Part shown: one piece after another, positions 43,041-55,502 of the stretch
How the letters are laid out: every line of letters starts with the position of its first letter
Position numbering within the stretch: the stretch's first letter is position 1
NCBI RefSeq assembly: GCF_032362555.1
Contig: NC_083534.1
Location: 1,888,001-1,952,000, forward strand
DNA length: 64,000 bases
From: Amyelois transitella
Taxonomy: Eukaryota > Arthropoda > Insecta > Lepidoptera > Pyralidae
Direction of reading: 5' to 3'
The notes under the pieces: model-generated
What the model was told of the DNA's origin: nothing
Seen by the model: only the letters and a program-made list of their open reading frames with translations
The model's database searches: none
Position numbers and translations under genes: made by a program

Positions 43041-45654
43041 TTAAATAATTGTTTCAGCAACGGCGTGGTGTATTCCTCACGAACGCAGGTCGTTCACTAT
43101 CAAGCAGAGAGACCTGTTTGGCATCTTCGGCCAGCTGAGGACAGCGAGGCGAATTGTCAACTTTGGACATCTACCGTCACTGGTCAAAGGAAAATAAAAG
43201 ACGAGACGAGAGATTAACTTTTCTTCTTATTTATAAAGTGTCCCTTTTTTCTTTATCTGTTTTGAAATTATGGGCGAATTTTGTTCTTGTTTGAAATGTT
43301 GGAAAGAAGGGTTTTCTGAGTAAGGTTAATATCTAGTTGTATAATAAAAATACGACTTACAAGGAAATATAAATGGCGGCGTTATCGCATTCTCTTTCAG
43401 CTAATTATTAGTATTCAACATGAGCTGTTCCAGATTCCAAAATAAAGTACTTCCGGAGATTAGCGTGTACAAACAAACAGACTTTTTTTTCAAATTCATG
43501 CTCGGTTACTATTTGTTCATGGTAATAAATTCTTTTTTTTGAAAATATAACTACTCAATGTACACACTTTTTTTTTACTGCTTTATTGTATGTACCTATT
43601 GATCAAGGAACATTGACATTATAAAGGGCAGATGTAGTAGATACAATGTAACAGATTTACGAGTATTCTACAGATTAATATAATTATAAGTAGTGTTATT
43701 AATGAGAATGACTTACTAAAAATTTGTTTTGTAGATATGTTTATTTATGTAACAAACAAAATTACATTCACATACGGAGACAATAGCTACGTATATCTAC
43801 ATATACAAATAACAAAAGTATTGTTCATTTTTTGTGTTACAATAACGAATACAGTTACGACTCAATTATTTTTATCAATTTATTAAAAGAAAACTTCCAA
43901 TTAGAGCGAAATCAAGCAGTCGTTTAGTGGCATGGAGCAAATCAGTCCAATGTGTCGGGCAATACTGCATTTATTATGTTTTGTAAGTATTTATGAGATT
44001 TGTGTTATGAGATACCTCAAGCAACAATACTGTTGTGGATTCGTTTTGCCCGGTAGACCTGCAGCTCTTCTTGTTCCAGAAATGCCCCTAAATATCGGTA
44101 GGAATAAATAAAATACGGAGTTTGCGAAAATACGAAGCATGGGTAAAGTCTATGTTTAAAAGGATGCAGTTGTTTTAAATGTCACCCTGTATATTTTTGA
44201 TGTTCGCATATTAATTTGTTCCTATAAGTTTTAAGCATAAACAATTTGTAATTGCACATTGTCTGCAAACAACACGACGATTGACGTTATTAATCGTACC
44301 TGGGTGACCCGATGTATTTATACGAGAACGCCTATAGGCAGCAAGCAGAGCACAAGGTACGATTCAAAAGTAAATTGATCTTACATAATTGAAAAATAAT
44401 TCCGTTTCAGATTTTTCTCTCAGAAAGGGCGTTCGCCACCGGAGATGTATCATCATTCCAATTGGTGAGAAAAAGATCAAATATACGAAAACGTTTACGC
44501 ATCATCGTACCAAAAAATATGCAGAGAAAAGTGATGAATTCAGGATGCTCCACTAAAATCCACTAGACCAGAGTTAGATCTTAAATTAAATAAGAAGAAT
44601 ATGAATTCTAAAGACACCATACCTTTATAATTATTTATTTTTTAAGTCTACAATTTTTCACATCTTTGCTTGGTTGGAATGCACTGTTGAGAAACAGCCA
44701 CTATCTGCATTGTCTGTTAGCTGACTCTGAAGACGTGATGGCGATATAAAAATGAGTGATCATGAATCGTTCGTAATTAAATAAAAGTCAATTAAATAAA
44801 AGTCTCCTCCTTTTTTAAAGTCGGTTGCTGAACTAAGTAATTATCATGCTAAAGCAAATGCAGAAGACTTGATTTTAATCATTATTTTATTCTCATCTAC
44901 TGACGTCACAAGACTAGTGTCACTACTATTAGTTCCACAGACTTTCGCCGCTATCAGCGCCACAATGGCGAAAATTAATGTTATTCAAATAAAATTTTTG
45001 CTTTTTAACCCATACACAGTTCAACTTAAACTTACACTTTGCTCAGGTTTACTCCATTAGACTGTTAACCACTTACGAAAAGAAATAAATGTTATTGTTT
45101 ATTTAACAAGATATACTTAACAAATGAACATAACCTAATTATAGCTTTATTTTAGCTCGCGAGGCTGTCTTTCCCGACTGTTGAAACGGTGAGTTCACGA
45201 TTGTATTACGTGCACACAGGTTAAAAGCACAAAAACAGAAATACCAGACGCTATTGACGCAAATCATAGATCATTCACAGGCACACCGCGGTCCTGGGTC
45301 TTGCCAAAGAGAACGGAGCAGCAACCGGAATTACCAGGACTGAGATCCAGGCGGATGATAATGATCATAAGTCGTTAAAAAAAATGCGACTGTAATTTGC
45401 TTCTAAGCAAACGACTTCCTCAGTCTTGTCTTATTATTAAGTACAACTTTTATAAGTTACACCGACATACCTGTGCCGAAGTCTATATTTGTATGGCGCC
45501 AAAATATTGGAGCAAGTGAGAATGAATTTGAGAAAAAAAAACGTGTTTCAGTTACTATCGATAGTGTTAGCCTATCAACAATAATAAAGTTCATTATCGA
45601 TTGTCCTATTGATGACGTCATAGGTCATAATTCAAACATCGAAAGTTCGAGTCC
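43041..45654. other. Upstream region of the host gene; nothing firm recognised
   Basis: No convincing exon or named repeat beyond short phrases such as 'cttccggagattagcgtgtacaaacaaacagac' near 43455. A TATA-less promoter could lie just before 45655; 'gatgacgtca' at 45611-45620 is a CRE-like word 35-45 bp upstream of the start codon. Confidence 0.45.
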
Positions 45655-48600
45655 ATGTCTTTTCGACAGAAACCGTACAACATGCCGGGCCCCAGCGAGA
45701 TCAACCCTCGGGGAAACTATGGTGACGAGAAATTCGAGAGGCTACAAGAATACTATACCTACATGAACGGGCGGATGAAGGAGCCGCACAATCCGGTATG
45801 CATTCTCGATTTTTAAATGAGTGTCATTCACTTTCAATTATTTTATTATTGCATCATATCAATTTGCACATTTCAGTTCTAACAGCTACAATAGTGACTG
45901 GTTTAATAATGGGAACAACATGAACCCCGTAGAGTAAAAACACTCACCAGAAATACGACGATGACGTTGCTTCGAAATATCAAGTCTCTCTTATCTTTGC
46001 ATATTCCCGGCTCCCGCTTTCCGAATTTTATTTCCCTCCACTTTGCCCGGTTTTCAGCGTCTTCAGTTGTAAAATGATCACCATAATATGTTGGTACTAC
46101 ACATAAAAATCTTTCATCAAATTCGTTTGTCATCCAAAAAATTATAAATTAAACCCAGATGCTTCCAAGATTTTCTTGAATTTACAACACGGTACATGCG
46201 TGTTTCCAAACTTTGCGCTGAGTCTAAACTTCTTTTGGTATGCTCAGGCCCTTATTCTACCGTTTTCAAATCACAACTGTCCAAAGCGGCAGAACAAACT
46301 ACCCACACAGTACATTCATCATTTTGTAACACCCTCACAGACCGAACGGAAGGAGATCCTGGAGACTGCTGAGAAGAAGCTGACGGCGTTCATAGACACC
46401 CACATAAAGGATCTGAAGCGGCTGCTATTCGCGACAGACACATGCCTCATGTCCATGGTGCTACTGAAGCTGAACAAGAAGATGGACACGTCGGAGCAGA
46501 AGATCAAGACAACAGAAGCGAAGATACCGTTCGGACTGTATACTAGTCCTGGTAAGAAGATTAGTTCTACATTACATACATACATACATAAAATCACGCC
46601 TCTTTCCCGGAGGGGTAGGCAGAGACTACCTCTTTCCACTTGCCACGATCCCTGCATACTTCCTTTGCTTCATCCACATATAGTTATAGTTATATATAGT
46701 TCTACATTCATTCATGTTTTTTAATGTAGACAATGTGCATTCGTCCACGATTTAGATTTAAGAGATCTATTTTTGTAAATTGACGTCCGATGAAATTTCT
46801 GCAGTAGTTAGTCTGTTCCGCCGCTTCTTCTACACATGCGCTTTGGAAGCGGTATTTAAGTGATGTGACGTCAATAAGTGATACCTTGTATCCAATTTTG
46901 AAAATAAATGTATTCTATTCTAAATCTATTCTATTGATCATTTGCGGCCGGCCCCGGCATGGTATGCGCTACGCTGTTAACACGGCGCGAAAAACTATCG
47001 CTGTTTCGCTTTTCATTATGACGTGGAACGGGACAGCGATAGTTTTAAGTGCGATAAAAAGGGGCCGATAATAATATTATTTTTACGAGGGACGTAGGAA
47101 GAATTCTACATACATATAATCACGTCAAATTCCCTCGCGGGGTAGTCAGAGCCAACAGTCTTAAAAAGACTGATAGTTCAGCTGTTTGGCTTAATGATAG
47201 TGAGATTCAAATAGTGACAGGTTGATAGCCTGTCGCCTAAAAAAAGAATCCCAAGTTTATAAGCCTATCCCTTAGTCGCCTTTTACGACATCCATGGGAA
47301 AGAGATGGAGTGGTCCTATTCTTTTTCTGAAAATAAACAATTGTTTTTTTGTGACGGCGTTTATTGCCCTTGTGAATCTAAAGTTTACATTAATATTGTA
47401 AAAAAGTATATAATAGTTATAGTAACACACTCAGTCGTGCTCGCAGACCAAATTCAAAAATCAAAGCCCCACCAGTCTCCCAATTTTTATCTGTCAAAGT
47501 TTTAATTGTTTTTAATACCAGTTCTTATTTAAATACTATGAATTAGAAGTCATCTTGAAGAGACTTGTGTTACGAGATACTAACTCAACGATACTATATT
47601 TTGTAATAAATACTTTAAAAGATAAACATCCAAGACCCAGGTCAATCAGAAAAGTTCTTTTCTCATCATACCCTGGCCGGGATTCGAACCCGGGACCTGT
47701 GTCACAGACAAGCGTACTACCGCTACGCCACCGACGCCGTAGACTTAACAACGTACAAAATCTTTTACCTGTTTTTAATATAGTTATAATATATATATCT
47801 TAAAATTTGCAGAATTCAAGTGCCTAGGGACCTCTTACTACATTGTCTCCGCACACAACCAAGAAGACGCCCAGATGATTCTTTCCAGCGAGAGGAAGCC
47901 ACATTGCTACACTTTTAGAGGTAAACACCACATAATAGTTTTGAATAATTACATACATACATATGGTCACGTCTCATATCATCATATCCCTTGCGGGGTA
48001 GACAGAGCCAACAGTCTTACAAAGACTGAATGGCCACGTTCAGCTATTTGGCTAAACGATAGAATTGAGATTCAAATAGTGACAGGTTGCTAGCCCATCG
48101 CCTAAAATAGAATCCCAAGTTTATAAGCCTATCCCTAAGTCGCCTTTTACGACATCCATGGGAAAGAGATGGAGTGGCCCTATTCTTTTTTGTATTGGTG
48201 CCGGGAACCACACGGCACTTGAATAATTAAGTTACTCATTCATACTACATCATGAAGTTTTAATTAGAAAATTGCGTGCGACATAAGACTACACAATTCC
48301 TAAAGATTCTAAGTACAATGAGGCAGTTCTATTCTCTTATATTGTTCTTAGTACCTGGACGACCGAGCCACGCTCGAAGATTTTGAATTGATTCAAGTGA
48401 CGTCAAAAAAATTACAAGAAATAGTAAAAACGCTACATAGGTTGAGAATTGAACATGGAACTCTTATGTGAAGGTCGATCGCTCTGACCATTGAACCTAC
48501 GAGTAATCAACAACCCAACTTCCACGCCGGCGGCGGCGCAGAATGTGGGAAAATGAATTTGGTTAAAAATCGAAAAAACTAATTTTCTCATATGTGGAAT

Positions 48601-51301
48601 GGAATCCAGCTAAATCGATTTTTACCACCGTATGCATTATATTTAAAATTTCAACGAAATTGTTAGAATCTATGCCGTGTGGTTCCCGGCACCAATATAA
48701 AAATAAATAGGAACACACCATCTCATTTCCCGTGGATGTCGTAAGAGGCGACTAAGGGATAGGCTTGTAAACTTGGGATTCTTATTTTAGGCGATGAGCT
48801 AGCAACCTGTCACTATTTGAATCACAATTCTATCATAAAGCCAAACAGCTGAACGTGGCCTGTCAGTCTCTTCAGGACTGTTGGCCCTGTCTACCCCGCA
48901 AAGGATACAGACGTGACTATACGTCGTTAGAATCGAAAGGGTTTCTCTCTCTCAGAAAAAAGAACAACAAGACTCTGTTTTAGGTCACTGAGCATAAATA
49001 TACCTATCTTACTGTTTTCAAGGTGCCTTCGCATTCAACGGCTACTACCATCGTCACTCGGAGACGACGTATGTAGGGCCCCACGCCGAGCAGTTCCAAG
49101 CCAAGGACCCGAGCCAGGGCCTCTACTGTCATTCAGATGACAACTGGAGCGACGCACAATGTATTTACAAGTGAGTAGCGTAGCGAGTTTTACAGGTGTA
49201 AATCGACGTCCGATGAAATCGCTGCAGTAATAGTTTGTTCCGCCGCTTCTTCTACACATGCGCTTTGGAAGCAGTAGTAGTTATAATTAGATTTAAGTGA
49301 TGTGACGTCAATAAGTGATACCTGCCGCTTCTTCTACTCATGCGCTTTGGAAGCGGTAGTAGTTATAATTAGATTTAAGTGTTGTGACGTCAATAAGTGA
49401 TACCTGCCGCTTCTTCTACTCATGCGCTTTGGAAGCGGTAGTAATTATAATTAGATTTAAGTGTTGTGACGTCAATAAGTGATACCTGCCGCTTCTTCTA
49501 CTCATGCGCTTTAGAAGCGGTAGTAGTTATAATTAGGTTTAAGTGATGTGACGTCAATAAGTGATAACTTGTATCCAATTTTGAAAATAAATCTAATCTT
49601 TTACGAGTATATTATGTTTGAGCGTCGATGGTCGAATCGTCAAAGTTACCAGTTATAACGCGTGTTGGCATAAAGGCACCGGTTCGAATCCCACCGCGGC
49701 CATGTACCAATGACTATTTTCCAAATTATGTACCTACATTAGTTTGAATACTAACCGATGTTCTAACGGTGAAAAACCATCGTGAGGAAACCTGCACATT
49801 CAGGCAACTGGATACCACCCGGCATAGTATTGTACGGTGTAACTAGAATTATTTTGGACTAGCTGTGCCCGCGACTTCGTCCGCGTGGAATAGTTATTTT
49901 GGGCATCATAGGATAAGTAATTTTCCCCGATTTTTTTCACATTCTCCATTATTTCTTCGCTTCGCTAAAGCCTTCCTCGACAAATGGTCTATTCAACACA
50001 AAGATAATTTTTCAATTCGAACTAGTAGTTCCGGAGATTAGCGCGTTCAAACAAACAAACTCTTCAGCTTTATAATATTAGTATAGATTAAGACTTGAGA
50101 CGTAAGTATAAACTTGAGATTCTTCTTCCAGGCTAGCAACCTTTCACTATTTGAATCTCAATACCATCGCTGAGTCACAGAGCTCAGCGTGGCTTTCCAG
50201 TCTTTTCAACGCTCTTCACCATAAGGGATAAACACGTGATTATATGTCTGTACGTACGTAAATTAATACATTTCAGGGTGAACCCACGCGAGGAGTTCCC
50301 GGAGTCGGTGGAGTACGAGCCCAAGGTCTCGTACTGGTGCGGCCCTTACCGCTACTTCATTCCCGCCACGACTGAGGTCCGCTGCATCTTCTCAATCTTC
50401 TCCATGAACTTCATCTTCAGGTTCGGATACGACGGCGTCACTTACAAGAGCTCGGATTTGTCGTTTGTAAGTTAATTATTTATTTATGCTGTGTGGTTAC
50501 GGACACCAATAGAAAATGAATAGGACAAATCCATATCCATAATCCATTTGTCGGCCTCTGTGGCGCAGCGGTAGTACACTTGTCTGTGACACCGGAGGTC
50601 CCAGGTTCGAATCACGGCCAGGGCATGATGAGAAAAGAACTTTTTCTGATTGGCCTGGGTCTTGGATTATTATCTATATAAGTATTTATTATAAAATATA
50701 GTATCGTTGAGTTAGTATCTCGTAACACAAGTCCCGAACTTACTTCGAGGCTAACTCAATCTGTGTAATTTGTCCCGTATATATTTATTTATTTATATGT
50801 AACCCATGTATGTCGTAAAAGGCGACTAAGGGATAGGCTTTTAAAATTCTTCTTTTAGGCGTTGGTCAAGCAACCTGCCACTATTTGTTTCTCAATTCTA
50901 TCATCAAGCCAAAAAGCTAAGCGTGGCGTATGATTCTTTTCATCAGACTGCCGACTCTCTCTACCCTGCAAGGGATATAGACGTGACTATATATTTATGT
51001 GAGTAAACTGCTTTTAACTATAAATATACTTATGTATTTTTTTTAAATCTCATTCTATCATTAAGCCAAACAGCTGAACGTGTCCATTTAGTCTTCAAGA
51101 CTGTTGGCTCTGTCCCGCATGGGATATAGACGTGACCATATGTTGTATGATGTTGTTGTTGTTGTATTTTGTCCACAGATGTACCAAAACGGCCAGGTGT
51201 TCTACACGGACGAACCTTGGGCGGGGATGTCGTGCTGGAACTGGGCTTGCAAATGGCGGCACAATCAGAACATGCGCTCCAACGAGTTCTTTGTCAACTG
51301 A
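45655..51301 (+). CDS. Unrecognised six-exon host gene, 306 residues
   Basis: Coding exons: 45655-45795, 46341-46551, 47813-47920, 49023-49170, 50277-50466 and 51179-51301. All junctions are GT-AG and keep one frame. The start at 45655 (MSFRQKPYNMPGPSEIN) follows in-frame sequence without another ATG; a second ATG lies at 45682. Exon 2 encodes a Lys/Glu/Leu-rich helix (TERKEILETAEKKLTAF...KRLLFATDTCLMSMVLLKLNKKM). The later exons are aromatic and Cys-rich (CHSDDNWSDAQC; SYWCGPYRYFIPAT; WAGMSCWNWACKW). There is no signal peptide or clear membrane segment. Coding sequence is GC-richer than the introns and uses C/G-ending codons, as in conserved lepidopteran genes. I do not recognise the family and assign no function. 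Introns hold many repeats; polyadenylation signal at 51346. Confidence 0.85.
46558..46690 (+). repeat. Microsatellite-linked repeat in intron 2
   Basis: 'acatacataaaatcacgcctctttcccggaggggtaggcagagactacctctttcc', a common lepidopteran repeat start. Confidence 0.75.
46792..46930 (+). repeat. LINE-tail-like repeat, single unit
   Basis: Contains 'ccgccgcttcttctacacatgcgctttggaagcggtat' and 'gtgacgtcaataagtgatac', then 'ccaattttgaaaataaa'. The same unit is amplified at 49241-49570. Confidence 0.75.
47105..47325 (+). repeat. Family A repeat in intron 2
   Basis: Forward copy from 'catacatataatcacgtc' to 'gggaaagagatggagtggtcctattctttt'. Confidence 0.9.
47550..47742 (-). repeat. tRNA-headed SINE (family B) in intron 2
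   Basis: Read on the minus strand it begins GTCGGTGGCGTAGCGGTAGT (A-box region), has the B box GGGTTCGAATCCCGG, then a body 'agaaaagaacttttctgattgacctggg' ending in 'gtatcgttgagttagtatctcgtaacacaag'. Best complete copy besides 50557. Confidence 0.9.
47953..48220 (+). repeat. Family A repeat in intron 3, near full-length
   Basis: From 'catacatacatatggtcacgtc' to 'gtattggtgccgggaaccacacggca'. Confidence 0.95.
48672..48925 (-). repeat. Family A repeat in intron 3, opposite orientation
   Basis: From 'gccgtgtggttcccggcaccaatat' to 'ccccgcaaaggatacagacgtgactatacg'. With the copy at 47953 it forms a long inverted pair 450 bp apart within one intron. Confidence 0.95.
49241..49570 (+). repeat. Four tandem 82-bp units in intron 4
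   Basis: Units start at 49241, 49323, 49405 and 49487 (tgccgcttcttctac), each with a TGACGTCA word in 'gtgacgtcaataagtg'. The array ends in a LINE-like tail 'ccaattttgaaaataaa'. Confidence 0.9.
49622..49855 (+). repeat. tRNA-like SINE (family C) in intron 4
   Basis: Head with B box GGTTCGAATCC (49681-49691) in 'caccggttcgaatcccaccgcggccatg', then the conserved body 'atgtacctacattagtttgaatactaaccgatg...catcgtgaggaaacctgca' known from many Lepidoptera. Confidence 0.9.
49858..50090 (+). repeat. 'actagctgtgcccgcgacttcgtccgcg' repeat in intron 4
   Basis: Typical start and the end 'gttcaaacaaacaaactcttcagctttataatattagtatagatta'. An opposite copy is at 59790-60035. Confidence 0.9.
50485..50996 (-). 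repeat. Family A repeat in intron 5, split by a tRNA-SINE
   Basis: The A-type sequence 'tgctgtgtggttacggacaccaatagaaaa...ccat' (to about 50550) continues at about 50803 with 'aacccatgtatgtcgtaaaaggcgactaaggg' and runs to 'gggatatagacgtgactatat'. Confidence 0.85.
50557..50795 (+). repeat. tRNA-headed SINE (family B), full copy
   Basis: GGCCTCTGTGGCGCAGCGGT (A box), CCAGGTTCGAATCACGG (B box), body to 'gaggctaactcaatctgtgtaatttgtcccgtatat'. It lies inside the family A copy. Confidence 0.92.
51020..51145 (-). repeat. Family A fragment before exon 6
   Basis: 'aaatctcattctatcattaagccaaacagctgaacgtg...gactgttggctctgtcccgcatgggatatagacgtgacc', ending 35 bp before the exon 6 acceptor. Confidence 0.85.
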
Positions 51302-51345
51302 ATGATTGATCGATTGAATGGAACTGTCAATTTGTTTGTCAACTG

Positions 51346-51351
51346 AATAAA
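51346..51351 (+). terminator. Polyadenylation signal of the host gene
   Basis: AATAAA 45 bp after the stop codon, followed by a GT/T-rich stretch. Confidence 0.75.
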
Positions 51352-51519
51352 GTGTTGCCAACATGATGTTGTCTTTTATGTACTATTACGTCTTTTTTTT
51401 TTAATGTATTTTATATAATTTTTATATTTTTTTTTTGCTTATCTGATGTGACCAAGAAAATATGTAAACAAATATCGATTTTTATTTTATTCGGTATATA
51501 TTTAAATTTTACCGTGCAA

Positions 51520-51705
51520 ACTTACATGTTTACATATAATCAAGTCTATCCCCTAGGGATACGGGGTAAACAGAGCCTAGTCTTGAAAAGATTGATAGGC
51601 CATGTATTGGTTAATGATGGAATTGAGATTCAAACAATGACAACTTGCTTACCCATCGTCTTAAAAAACGGAGATCCCAAATTTGTTAAGTCTTTTCCTG
51701 GATTG
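51520..51705 (+). repeat. Diverged family A repeat
   Basis: 'acatataatcaagtctatcccctagggatacggggtaaacagagcct...attgagattcaaacaatgacaacttgc'. Confidence 0.75.
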
Positions 51706-51954
51706 AAAAAAAAAACAAATTTCAAAATATACATTTACTAACAACCTTATTAAATATACAAGTTTTACAATTTCAATAACCTATACATAATTACATAAAA
51801 TGCATTATTTCTTGCATTGCACAAAAGTGTTATAAACATAGATATATAAATCATTTTTTTTTATATAGATCGGTCGTGGCACATTTAAAAAGTTAAGACG
51901 CCACGAACCGGTAAATAAAGATATAAAAAAAATGTTTAGTCAAGTCGCGTCTAA

Positions 51955-52370
51955 AGCTGGTTTCACACGGGGCAAGATTTCACGAGTCGCGCCGCGCCGA
52001 GTCCACTAGTGCGAGGGGTCGTTTGACACAAAAGCCATAATTGTAACAATACAAGAGCCAAGATCAATACAAAAATAATCCTTGGATTTCGCCGCAAAAA
52101 TAATAGAGATCTAAATAACTGCAAAGTCCTATGCAAAATCCAAATATGTATTTATAGGAACAAAATAACATTATGAACATGAGACCAAAGGGAGTGACGC
52201 GGCTCGCAAACCACCCGGAGATATGAGGCTACAAATTGCCACCAACCTTGGAGTGATGATGTCACGAGTCACGCCACGTCTTTGAAGTTAGCGACTTTGA
52301 GCGTTTCAGAGGCGCCTGCCGAAATGGCGCGAAGTGTGAAATCTCGCGCCGAGAAGCCATCTTGATAAAT
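51955..52370. repeat. Possible MITE with GC-rich inverted ends
   Basis: 'ctggtttcacacggggcaagatttcacgagtcgcg' at the left and 'gcgaagtgtgaaatctcgcgccgagaag' at the right share inverted 'tttcac..g/c..cgcg' words. The left end resembles Harbinger termini. Limits approximate. Confidence 0.4.
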
Positions 52371-52469
52371 CCCTTGGAGGGTGACTTTACAGACAGTATC
52401 CAAATTTCAGCAATTCTCATCATAACTAGTACATATTTGTTTTACTTTCAAACTCACACACACACGGTC

Positions 52470-52600
52470 TTTATGAATACGAGTCATAAAGTTGGTCACG
52501 TTTGACTTAACGATGGAATTAGGACTCAGAAATAGTAACGGGTTGCTAGTCCATCGCCTCAAAGAAGAATCTCAATTTTATGTCCATCTGGACCAATCTA
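52470..52600 (+). repeat. Diverged family A fragment
   Basis: 'gttggtcacgtttgacttaacgatggaattaggactcagaaatagtaacgggttgctagtccatcgcct'. Confidence 0.65.
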
Positions 52601-52767
52601 AGAAGTATACATATAGACTGGCTTTCATATCGGAAAGGTTTCATTGGGACTTACAAAATGACAGCAATATGCAAACAGAGCAGAGGGCAATCACTAGAGT
52701 TAAATTAAAAACTTGATATTTCGGCTTTCGATATAATATAATATAATTAATTTTATGAAACACGCAT

Positions 52768-52995
52768 GTTAGAGGCCGCCCGCGACTTCATCCGCATGGA
52801 AACGGAAACCCTTTCAATCCCGCGGGAACTCTGGGATAAAAAGTAGCCAATGTGTTATTCTGGATCTTCAGCTACCCACATACCAAATTTCATTGTAATC
52901 AGTTCAGTAGTTTTTACGTGAAAGAGTAACAAACATCCATACTGACATCCTGACATACTCACAAACTTTCGCATTTATAATATTAGTAGTATTTG
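52768..52995 (-). repeat. Family D repeat
   Basis: Reverse orientation: 'ttagaggccgcccgcgacttcatccgcatgg...tttttacgtgaaagagtaacaaac...atttataatattagtagta'. Confidence 0.9.
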
Positions 52996-54297
52996 TGTGG
53001 GACGAGTATTGCCACCACTGTTCTATCACTGCTTGGTCAATTGACTGGAAGGTAAGGAAAGGCTTCGTTTAGTGCAATAAAGTTTAAAAAAAAAATTCAA
53101 ATCAATTTACGTAACCTTAGCCATAGAAAATTTGGACACTGTTCAAAAAGTCACTCGTTATATGACATAATGTTTCTATCAAATCTGAACTTAAAAGCTC
53201 TGCTATAAGAAATAAAATCAAACATTTCAAAGAATATTTATAATAACGGTCTGCACAAATATTTTAAGAATATAAGTAATCAAGATGTGTTTCATATTTT
53301 TTTATGTCAAATACGTACTTCGTTTGATACTTGGTGAATCTTTTTAGCCAACAAAGGTTTGTGCAAACCTAACATTCTCGTATATAAACTAGATACTACT
53401 TACTGGGCCCGATTTTATTAATAACATGACAAATAAGATTAAGATGTTTAATACACTGTACAGTGAAAACTATAGTTCCGAGTTGGTTTTATTTTAAATT
53501 AATATATTTTTGATAGAAAAATAAGCTAATAACTAATCAATAGTTGGACACGAAATAATTTAATATATTGACTTTGCGTAGGAATATTTCGAGTATAAAA
53601 TTGTGCGTTCATTTACCATTGGAAGTGTGAGATGACAGCACATGACGTAAGTAATAAAAAAAAATTGAGAACAATATTTTAATAATTCATACGATCATTC
53701 AATTTAGACTAGTTTACCATATGCTAACATTATATCTACAATTTAATCTAATAATTTTAAATGAGGTATATTTTTGTTGTATATTTGATGCTCTTTTAAA
53801 AAGGATGTAGGTAATATATTTTTAAATTGACGATTTATAACTATGGTTACATATAATGGCGAGAATAAACTTATTTTTTATTTTATTTAATAAAAGCCTG
53901 TTTTCATAACGGAAGTTAATTACAAGAAAATAATGGAAGTTAATTACAAGAAAACTATAGTATAATATTTTACCTTGCTTTGTAAAATACACGAAAAACA
54001 AAAATTTCGCCCCAATTTAAAGGGGGAAATCTAGGTCAACATTTTTCAGTTAACTTTTATGGCGAACAAAGCCGCAGACAATGGATTTTGCAAGCCTTTT
54101 TTTTGCACTGGATATACATAGCTGATAAAATAAAAAAATAAAATAATAAGAAAGACATGTGCGCGTTAATGTAATGAATGAAAAAAAGAACACACTTAAT
54201 GTAATGTTACATCTTGCGCCAATTAAAGATTTTTCTTTCTTTCTTAACTGCCCACGGGTCATATTAAAAGCTGTTCGCTTCAAATATTAATTTTTAT
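52996..54297. other. AT-rich sequence, nothing recognised
   Basis: No exon-like or repeat-family sequence I can name. Confidence 0.5.
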
Positions 54298-54395
54298 ACT
54301 ATCTACATACACATAATGCCGTATTTATCCTTTACGGGGTAGACGGAGCCAGTAGTTTCGAAAAGACTAGGCCATGTTCAGCTGCCCGCATATTT
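54298..54395 (+). repeat. Diverged family A fragment
   Basis: 'acatacacataatgccgtatttatcctttacggggtagacggagccagtagtttcgaaaagactaggccatgttcagctg'. Confidence 0.75.
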
Positions 54396-55500
54396 TGTCT
54401 GACAAATAGATTAACTTTGGTATAGTATATTATTTTAAGACTAAAATTGATGACGTTATATTTTTTTTGTATTTTTCTCACTGGTATTATGTGTTATTGC
54501 AAAATAATTTCTCAATAAATAAATAAAATTTAAAAAATAACCCGTTTTTCTTTTTTAGTTTGAATATACATAGTAATGTAGTAAATTTTTAATGTATTTA
54601 AATTAAGTTTATTCAATTAGTTTACAGTTTTTATTTTTATTTTACAGACGCGAAAATTTAAATTGTATCTATACTTATACTGTTTTTAAAACAGTTTATG
54701 TTTTATTTCAATACGTTTAAAGTATATTTTTCTTTGCATTTAAATCTGAACTGCAACTGCTGAACTGCTGAGCTTCTAATAACACTATTAGCAAAAACGT
54801 TTTTTTTTTAATTTAGCCGTAATTTTTTTTTAAACAAATTATTTCGCAAATTACTCTGTTTTTTAGTATTTTTTTACTGATAATTCTGTGCTGTCTTGAT
54901 ACAATATTTTATATTTACGTTAAAATGCGTTTTAGAATCTGAACTTATCTTGGATCAATTTCAATTTATGAGAAAACAATTTAATTTATTAAGAAAAAAA
55001 AACTTTGTTCCAAGGTCTATGGCCGATGACAATAGGTACAATATGTCTATACAATATTCAGTTTGCAAGATACGGTTCGGGTGAAACAAAAGTAGAATTC
55101 TTTTTAATCCATCCATCCGTTTTTGGCAATTCATTACATATTATCTTGTAGTAATCTTGTGTCTTGTTATTGTCAAATAATAATCTATTACGTCGAAAAC
55201 ATTTCAAACAATCTGGAAAAAAAAGGTGAAATGAACGTTTATGTTACTCCGTATAATTGGCTAAGTAAACATTTTTCTAACCTATAAGTCTGTTAATATA
55301 ATTTTTTTATAAAGAACAAAATCCATAATAAAACCATCCCATGTTTTTGTCAGTGATAGTTTGTTTGTTTATTAATACTTTATTTTTCATAACAGAGTTA
55401 CAGAAAACATAGTATAAAACACATAACACAATGACCTGATGTGTATTGTATATCTGACTGAAAAAAGTCGTGTTTAAATACTTTTTTTTTGTATAATAGA
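54396..55500. other. AT-rich sequence, nothing recognised
   Basis: Long T/A runs, no coding or named repeat. Confidence 0.5.
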
Positions 55501-55502
55501 TT

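Noticed and set aside
46176-46724. One long open frame of 182 codons
   Set aside because: It reads through the intron on both sides of exon 2 (46341-46551); clear splice sites show only the middle is coding.
47680-47740. Possible tRNA gene on the minus strand
   Set aside because: Good A and B boxes, but it runs straight into the conserved SINE body and recurs at 50557 and 62700, so it is a SINE head.
49650-49710. Possible tRNA gene with GGTTCGAATCC
   Set aside because: The head is followed by the well-known SINE body; no full cloverleaf.
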